Below are positions 58,046 to 64,000 of a stretch of 64,000 nucleotides of DNA, one piece after another. The DNA is from Strigamia acuminata (taxonomy: Eukaryota > Arthropoda > Chilopoda > Geophilomorpha > Linotaeniidae): NCBI GenBank assembly GCA_949358305.1, contig OX442316.1, positions 10,478,001-10,542,000 on the forward strand, in the 5' to 3' direction. A program made the position numbers and the translations under genes. Under the pieces are notes generated by a model that saw only the letters and a list, made by a program, of their open reading frames with translations, was not told the origin of the DNA and did no database searches. The number at the start of each line of letters is the position of its first letter. Within the stretch, counting starts at the first letter, position 1.

Positions 58046-60365
58046 TCACTCCTGATCCGCATCTTCTTGGGGTATTTCTGACACGGATTCCTTGGCCTCG
58101 CTTTCCGCTCGCAAGTCGTCATCTTTGTCTCGTTTCGATCTCTTACGTTTGTGACGCGAACTTCTGTGGTCTGATGAATCGTCTTCTTCGGCGCGATGTT
58201 TCCGACGTGATGAACGGCTACGTGAAAATGTATACACAACTTTAATAATGATCTTACGAAAACAAGAAAATAAACTTTTATTTCCTCTTCTACAACAAAA
58301 ACAATTCCAAATCTCCACATTTGAACCATTTCTTGGAATTTTTATTTCACCTGTGCTTTTCATCGCGATCTCGATGTTCACGATGCCTTCTCTCACCGTC
58401 CCTGCGCTCTTCCCCTTCGTATTCCCTGTCTCGATCACGTTCGCGGTCGCGATCTCTATCCCGATGTCGCTCACGGTCGCGGTCGCGGTCTCTTTCTCTA
58501 TCTCTCTCCCTATCACGATCGCGCGATCGATCACGGTCACGATAATCGCGATGACGTCGGTCGTAATCATCATCGTTAGGCGGTGATCTCGACTAAATAA
58601 AAAAAAAACAAATTAATACAACTTCAATCAATTGACAGCTGCAACAAACCTGACTGAAACGTGAACCCGGATTATCCCGACCATCCCAACCTTCACCGGT
58701 TGGTTCGTAAGGGTTGTAAACGTCTTGAGTGGAGCCAGGATTACTGCCGCCATTCCCACTGTTGTAATAATTTCCATCGTAGGAATTATCGAACCCAGCC
58801 AACCTGTCACCAGGACCCGATCCAGGAGGCGGCGGGTAATTTCTGTTATAACCATCGAACGAATCGCCATAATTCGGTGGTGGCAGAGGAAGATTTGGCG
58901 GCGGGAGACCCGGAGGAGGAAAACCAGGAGGCAAGCCAGGTGGTGGCATCGCCAAATCGGGAGGGAAAACGCCCAATCCTAGAGGAGGCACGATTCCAGG
59001 CGGCGGTGGAGGCATTGTGGTATCGAATGGCGGCGCGTTTGGTTTGCGACTGTATTCACGTTTATCCGCAGTCATGACCTGAATAACATTTTCTTTAGGA
59101 GATTGGACGATGGGTCTCCGACTCGTCGTTGTTGATGCTCCAATCACGTCAATACTTCCCGAGGTTTTGCGACCTGGAGGAGGACCAGCTTTCTTCATTA
59201 CACCACCTGATTGATCCACACAAAGACATTAAAACCACGAAACTAATATTAAAAAAAATCAAATTTAATTTACCTGCATATTTGCTGTTTTCGTTAACGG
59301 TTGCTACAGGAATCTGTTGATCCTTTCCACCAGTATGATGAGGTTTAGCCGCGACTAATCCAGCAGGACTTCCTCCTGAAGCTTCTAGTCGCAACTTTCT
59401 TTGTTTTTCGCAATATGCTTTCCATGTGTCTTCATTGAATCCGTAGTTAAAATAATCGGTAATATCAGCACCGGGTTTTCGCCACGGCTTGTCTTCCATG
59501 GAATCCAAATTAAACTCATATGTAGGCACTCCATTAATCATGCCAACCGAGTCTAAATCAACACCCTGAATTTTTAAAAAAACGTGACAATTTATTTAAT
59601 TTCAATCGCGTTTCTTCAATTGCATATTTACCTTCGTTTTTGATGATTGCCCGCCAGGACCGCCCTGAGAATATCCACGTTTGATATTAAGATTGACGGG
59701 AGGACCGGCATATCCGTAAGCAGGAGCTGCTTTGATATCACCAATTGTAACCTTAAAACAATAAGCAAATTAAGTAAATTGAAATATGTTTATTGTGCAA
59801 AAAATACCTGAACACTGTCGTCGTCAGAGTCACTGTCGTCCGAACCCCTTTCCCTTCTACCTTCGTCAGTAGGTAACATGGGTGCCGCCAAACTTCCATC
59901 TTCTTCGCCACTTAATTCGCCAGCTTCTTTATCTTCGAATGATCTCAGTTGACCCTCCTGAAATGGACAAAATAAATTGATAAAATTTAAAAAATTTCGG
60001 TTACAATACAATGTTTGTATATAATTGTAATCTGCGCAACGGATTCGTTCGGTTAGATTCGTTGTGTTATATTAAAAACAAATTACTTGGTCAGATTGAT
60101 CCTCCTGTTCTTGTTCATGATCCTGATCGTGATCGTGATCTTGAATTTCTTGTATTTCTTCTTCGAGACCGGTGGTGCCCCCCGATTCATTAGAATAATG
60201 ACTTGTTCTCGATTCTTCGTCAAGGTGGACTGAATTAATAGATTCATCAAAATTAACCTCTTCAACCTCTTCAACTTCTTCGCTTTCATCCGGCCGTTTA
60301 TCTTCTTGGTTACTTTCGCCGTATAACCAACTCTCATCATCGTCTATATTTGCTATAGCCGCCAT
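58046..60365 (-). CDS. Fip1: pre-mRNA 3'-end processing factor FIP1
   Basis: A 603-residue subunit of the nuclear cleavage and polyadenylation specificity factor. It links poly(A) polymerase and U-rich RNA to CPSF. Exons are 60365-60087, 59957-59808, 59751-59632, 59565-59274, 59206-58650, 58592-58351 and 58217-58046. The start [17 protein letters not shown] heads an acidic N-terminus ([18 protein letters not shown]). The Fip1 core motif follows: [20 protein letters not shown] and [20 protein letters not shown]. Then comes a proline-rich block (residues about 265-380, [13 protein letters not shown]), an RD/RE/RS-rich domain and a basic-acidic tail. This order matches metazoan FIP1. The start is shared with a divergent promoter facing the THAP gene. 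Confidence 0.94.
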
Positions 60366-60522
60366 TGCAATGCATTGAATTGAATTGAATAAAAAGCGTC
60401 GTATATATAGCGACCGGTCGACTCGGTTACGTTTCGATATCACCACGTCGCCCCCTTGCGGGAGCTTGCGTAGTCAAAACGCAAGAGGAAAACCTGGATG
60501 ATATTAATCGCTCGAATCTATA
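60366..60522. promoter_or_regulatory. bidirectional promoter FIP1/THAP
   Basis: Only 157 bp separate two divergent start codons. It includes GC-richer sequence with the imperfect palindrome CTTGCGtag...cGCAAG (60465-60485) and a TATATATAG patch at about 60402. Shared control is inferred from spacing. Confidence 0.6.
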
Positions 60523-61670
60523 ATGACATGTTGTTTTGTTCCTGGGTGTAAATGCCGTAATTCCCGAAAAAAAGGAGAGAAAGTATCGCTGTTTACTCCA
60601 CCGAGGGTAATTTTTATCGACGGCATACCGATCGTTGAAAAATCTTGCTGTACTTGAAATTAATTTTTTTTTGTAATTTTTAGGATGAAGCTAAATTTAA
60701 AAAATGGCAAAGAATGATTCCAAGGAAGGATCGGCCACTTCGAAGATGCGACAGAGTTTGTCAACATCATTTTATGCCGGAGCACATTCAATACGATTAC
60801 GTTCACATTATTAATGGAGAAACTGTCAGACTGCCACGACTTAGACCGACGTTGACCGAAGATGCATATCCCTGTATATTTCCAGGCTTGCCTAAATATT
60901 TAACTAAAATTCCGAAAAATCGTAAACCACCGGCAAACCGCTCAATTCCAGTCAAGAAAGTCGTTAAAAACAAAGACGAAAGGAATAAATCCACCCAAAG
61001 TGACTCGGATGTTTACTGCGGATTGAATTTGGATGAGGCACCGCCGGTTGAAAATAAATCGACGAATTTTAGTTTCGCAAACGTAATTAACAACGTCAAC
61101 CAAGTTCGTTTACCATCGCCACAGTGGGGAAGTCACGTAGACATAAACAAAAATTGTGTCATATTTTCGCACGTTACGTTCGCAACGAATAAGTTTGTCG
61201 TGGACAAAATGCTCATTCTCGACGAATCGTTGATGCCGAAATTTTCCAACAACACGTCGGTTGTATCGACCGATTTCTACAGTACGGTTCGGTCGATGAA
61301 TAATCTTGAAACGGTTATAAGATCCCTCGATAATCGTCGTGTTTGTAGCGGTATAGTTCCCGTGCCTGTGAACGAAGGACCGAAAGCAGTTAATATTAAG
61401 AAAGTTCACGAAAGATGCAAGATTTTTCTCAGCGACCAAACAGAGGGCGATTTATGTGCAAATTGTAAAGTCGAAAAGCAGAGACTTACTAACTTACAGG
61501 ATACGGTTAGGAATCGGAAGAATCTTCACGACAAAGCCAAAAGACGACTACAACGGGAAAATCGCCGACTACACAGCAAAGTTTCGCAACTAATGAAGAA
61601 ACCGGTCAGCAGAATTGAAGCTGAAGATTGTAATCAATTAGAAATTGCAATTGGAAATTTAATAAAATGA
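60523..61670 (+). CDS. THAP-domain protein with C-terminal coiled coil
   Basis: A 356-residue protein from exons 60523-60606 and 60684-61670. The THAP zinc-coordinating C2CH residues are C4, C9, C54 and H57. The conserved W36 and a hydrophobic box near AYPCIFPGLP (the AVPTIF position) are also present. THAP modules bind DNA and are shared with P-element-type transposases. The rest contains no transposase catalytic domain I can recognise. It has a unique central region and an Arg/Lys/Glu-rich helix (about 280-335: LTNLQDTVRNRKNL, KAKRRLQRENRRLH) expected to form a coiled coil. It is probably a nuclear DNA-binding regulator, perhaps domesticated. Confidence 0.85.
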
Positions 61671-62078
61671 TACTAATGAAACTTGATTAATTTATGCAAT
61701 TTATTATTACGTGTATTACCTCATTACATTCACCGAAAATATAAAACCTTTAATCAAGAAAACTGTAGAATAACATCTATTTTCTCGTTAACTTAAATAC
61801 AATGAATCCGTTGCTTATTTGCACAAAAAGGAACGATTCATTAGTGTTCAACAAACATCAGCTTTTTCATAAGTTTTTAATCAATTAAACTATTAATATT
61901 GTTTCATAATTACAACCTACACATACATTTTCAGTTTTACTTTGGAATATACCTTTCTTTCCACGAACAAATCGATTGAATTTACAACATTTTTCACTAT
62001 TCGCATTTTCCTACATGCTGGCTGGTTATTCGGCGACAGCAATGAGTAAAAATGTCGAATAGTGCTTTAATTGTGGAA
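61671..62078. other. convergent 3' intergenic region
   Basis: Between the THAP gene (+) and clathrin light chain (-). No ORF is supported. It is AT-rich and presumably consists of both 3' UTRs. Confidence 0.5.
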
Positions 62079-62084
62079 TTTATT
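62079..62084 (-). terminator. clathrin light chain polyadenylation signal
   Basis: Minus-strand AATAAA 25 nt beyond the stop codon at 62109. This would make a very short 3' UTR. Confidence 0.5.
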
Positions 62085-62108
62085 GAAACAAACATTATTC
62101 TCTGTAAC

Positions 62109-63637
62109 TTATTGTTTTTTCGCCGGCGGACTCTGCTTTAATTGCAGAATAATGGAACGCATACGAGATACATCCTTCGATGTTTTGCTTGTCTTGGGGT
62201 TAAAATCACACAACCGGGCAATTTTTTCCCATTCTTGACCAGTAGTTTGTGCGTCACGCTCCATCACGTGCTCTTTTTCAGCATTCCTGTTAAAGGAAAT
62301 AAAGGATAAAACAAATTCAAAAGAAAAAAGAAAAAAAATAATTATAAATATCCAGCTAATAGCGTTAAAACTAATTCAGAAGTGGCCAAATTTTTGCATC
62401 CACAACGTTTAAATTTTACACAAATTCTTGGCGATCTAATCAAACTAACATCTTGGCCACATCCCGAATGATTGTGTAAGTAATCAACAAATGCAGGAAA
62501 CGAAGTAGTCTACTAAAGAGTAAAATGAGACTAGTGTGTTAACGAGCGAGTGTAAAAGCACACACAATGCATTCAGTGATAATTAGTCCACACTAAAATC
62601 AGAGGTAAGAAGCAAGAGTTTTTAAAGAAAAGACAGAAGAAAGGAAAGGTATATGTACTCACTTGGACGCTTCCCTGTGGGCAGCAACCAACAAAACAAA
62701 AACATTGAATTAAGCAAACAGATCAGTACTTAAATACGAAAATGATCATCTGTTGCTATTATAACTTAATAAGTCACATAAAAGAATGTAGAAATTTTAA
62801 CTTTGTTTGTTCTTTTTACGTACTAATGTAGAAATTCATCATCGATCACTAATCTTGCGCTTAATTATGCTGAATTAAGCAATTACCTGTTCTGTGTTTG
62901 TGTTTTTTCAACCTGTTCCGTGTGATGTCGATACCATTCATCCAATTCGTGTTGCGCCCCTTCACGAAGCTCGTCCTTTTTTCTCTCCTCCTCCTCGTCT
63001 AAAATCGTTTGAAATATTCAACCATTCTCGAATAATAATTAGCGCAAATAAATAACCTTTTTGTTCCAGTCGAATTTTCTGTTCCTCGCGCCATTTCTTT
63101 ATTTTTTCAGGTTCTTCGCGAACAATTGGCTTTGATGGCGGAGTTGGTTCGCTTTCAGGCATCCCGTTCATTTGAAGCTACGAAAAAATAAATAAATACA
63201 AATAAATACAAATTTAAAAATATTTTCCTACAAACAACTTTTTTTTGTTACTTACTTCATCGGAATTTTCTAAATCTTCGAAATCTCCATTTACTGAAAC
63301 GAAAAAATAGAAATTTTTGTTTAAGTAAAGTGTAATTCAATTTCCTGTGGCAAAAGGTTTATCTGACGAACAATCGAGAGGTCAATGAAATGATTGTTTG
63401 ATTCATTTTTAGTTAACAATTAAGCTGTTTGTTGCTTTTATTATTTGAATTGGTGATTTTTAACTAAGTGGTTTGCTCTTTATATCGAGTACCTTCGACA
63501 TGGATTGGTGAAGGAGCGAAGTTGTCATCCTCTAATCCGGCCAACTCATCCTGCTCGCGAGCAAGAAATTCCGCCGCTGGATCTTCATCGGCGAAATTAC
63601 CTTCTTCAAAATTATTCTCAAAACCAAACTGAGACAT
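62109..63637 (-). CDS. Clc: clathrin light chain
   Basis: A 201-residue regulatory subunit of clathrin triskelions, acting in coated-pit and vesicle formation. Exons are 63637-63493, 63293-63256, 63177-63057, 62998-62887, 62674-62663 (12-nt microexon) and 62286-62109. The N-terminal consensus reads DPAAEFLAREQDELAGLEDD, as in animal light chains. The central heavy-chain-binding helix includes IKKWREEQKIRLEQK and DELREGAQHELDEWYRHH. The C-terminus carries EWEKIARLCDFNPK and KDVSRMRSIILQLKQSP. Skipping the microexon keeps frame and gives 197 residues. The microexon adds REAS just before NAEKEH, near where vertebrate light chains insert neuronal sequences. Confidence 0.95.
62663..62674 (-). CDS. 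Clc: clathrin light chain 12-nt microexon
   Basis: Bounded by cccacag|G and AA|gtgagt. It adds four residues (R-E-A-S context) without shifting frame. Both flanking exons also join in frame without it. Confidence 0.7.
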
Positions 63638-64000
63638 TTTCTAAATAAAAACTTTCCCTTGGACTACAATTAAATGCCCACAACAACTGAGACGGGCGTT
63701 TCGAAAGACGTAGACGGAAAAGGCAACAGAACGGAAACACTCAAAGTCAAACTCACAACTCTAAAAGGCGATTCGTGTTTGAGGCTTTTTTTTTTCTCAC
63801 GTGATATGTTTCGCTTCACTATTACGAATTAATTATAATAAAAACAACTTAAAAAGTGTTAAAGTTTCTTTTTGTTTTTTTTCTATCCCTTAACCTTTAT
63901 AAAAAAAATTTAGTTTTTTAGTCCAAGTTAGATAATTATATAATGAAAATAATTTTGAAAGTAATTGAAATGTTTCAGGTTTTATTTTACCCTCCTATAG
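63638..64000. other. 5' flank of clathrin light chain
   Basis: It presumably contains the leader and promoter of the minus-strand gene. I see no second coding exon or other gene in it. Confidence 0.4.

Noticed and set aside
58248-58586. 112-residue and 74-residue + strand ORFs, one rich in RS/SR
   Set aside because: They are the complement of the RD/RE-repeat exon of FIP1. The Arg/Ser periodicity is a shadow of that repeat.
1-64000. CRISPR arrays, bacterial operons or ribosome-binding sites
   Set aside because: The window is a spliced eukaryotic locus. The tandem repeats seen are minisatellites without unique spacers.

Overview
This is a eukaryotic, AT-rich, intron-dense nuclear segment, most likely from an arthropod; I cannot resolve the lineage further. 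The clues are short GT-AG introns (mostly 50-500 bp), insect-type gene families (a serine-enriched BTB-BACK protein, a DRIP/AQP1-like aquaporin array, a sialin-like SLC17 carrier) and a terminal motif typical of arthropod DNA transposons. I rebuilt the gene models by hand from splice sites, reading phase and family conservation. Most are phase-consistent from start to stop.

Layout. (1) 1-24.6 kb, + strand: a pumilio gene with at least four alternative coding first exons spread over 7 kb, about 17 shared exons and a roughly 5 kb 3' UTR. The UTR holds candidate Pumilio-binding sites and a small inverted-repeat element. (2) 24.6-26.7 kb, - strand: a complete SLC17 (sialin/NaPi-type) transporter, tail-to-tail with pumilio. 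(3) 27.5-35.8 kb, +: a 34-exon UBR3 E3 ubiquitin ligase. (4) 37.1-39.0 kb, +: a BTB-BACK serine-enriched protein. (5) 39.3-41.4 kb, +: a single-pass receptor-like protein with two sushi modules around a fucolectin/F5-8C-like region. It appears to use a GC-AG intron. (6) 41.7-42.4 kb: a foldback element with a 70-bp tandem repeat. (7) 43.1-49.1 kb, +: four tandem aquaporin genes, each carrying the same duplicated promoter module and differing mainly at the C-terminus. (8) 49.1-54.3 kb: a repeat-rich accessory stretch. It holds a decayed copy of part of the sushi gene, tRNA-like repeats, a transposon end, a spliced-looking locus with a perfect RFX X-box, and a facing small spliced ORF. (9) 54.4-57.5 kb, -: a ninjurin gene with two interchangeable 204-nt last exons and two or three alternative N-termini. 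(10) 58.0-60.4 kb, -: FIP1. It shares a 157-bp gap with (11) 60.5-61.7 kb, +: a THAP-domain protein. (12) 62.1-63.6 kb, -: clathrin light chain with a 12-nt microexon.

The genes do not form one pathway. The recurring theme is isoform generation: pumilio first exons, ninjurin first and last exons, the clathrin microexon, and C-terminal drift among the duplicated aquaporins.
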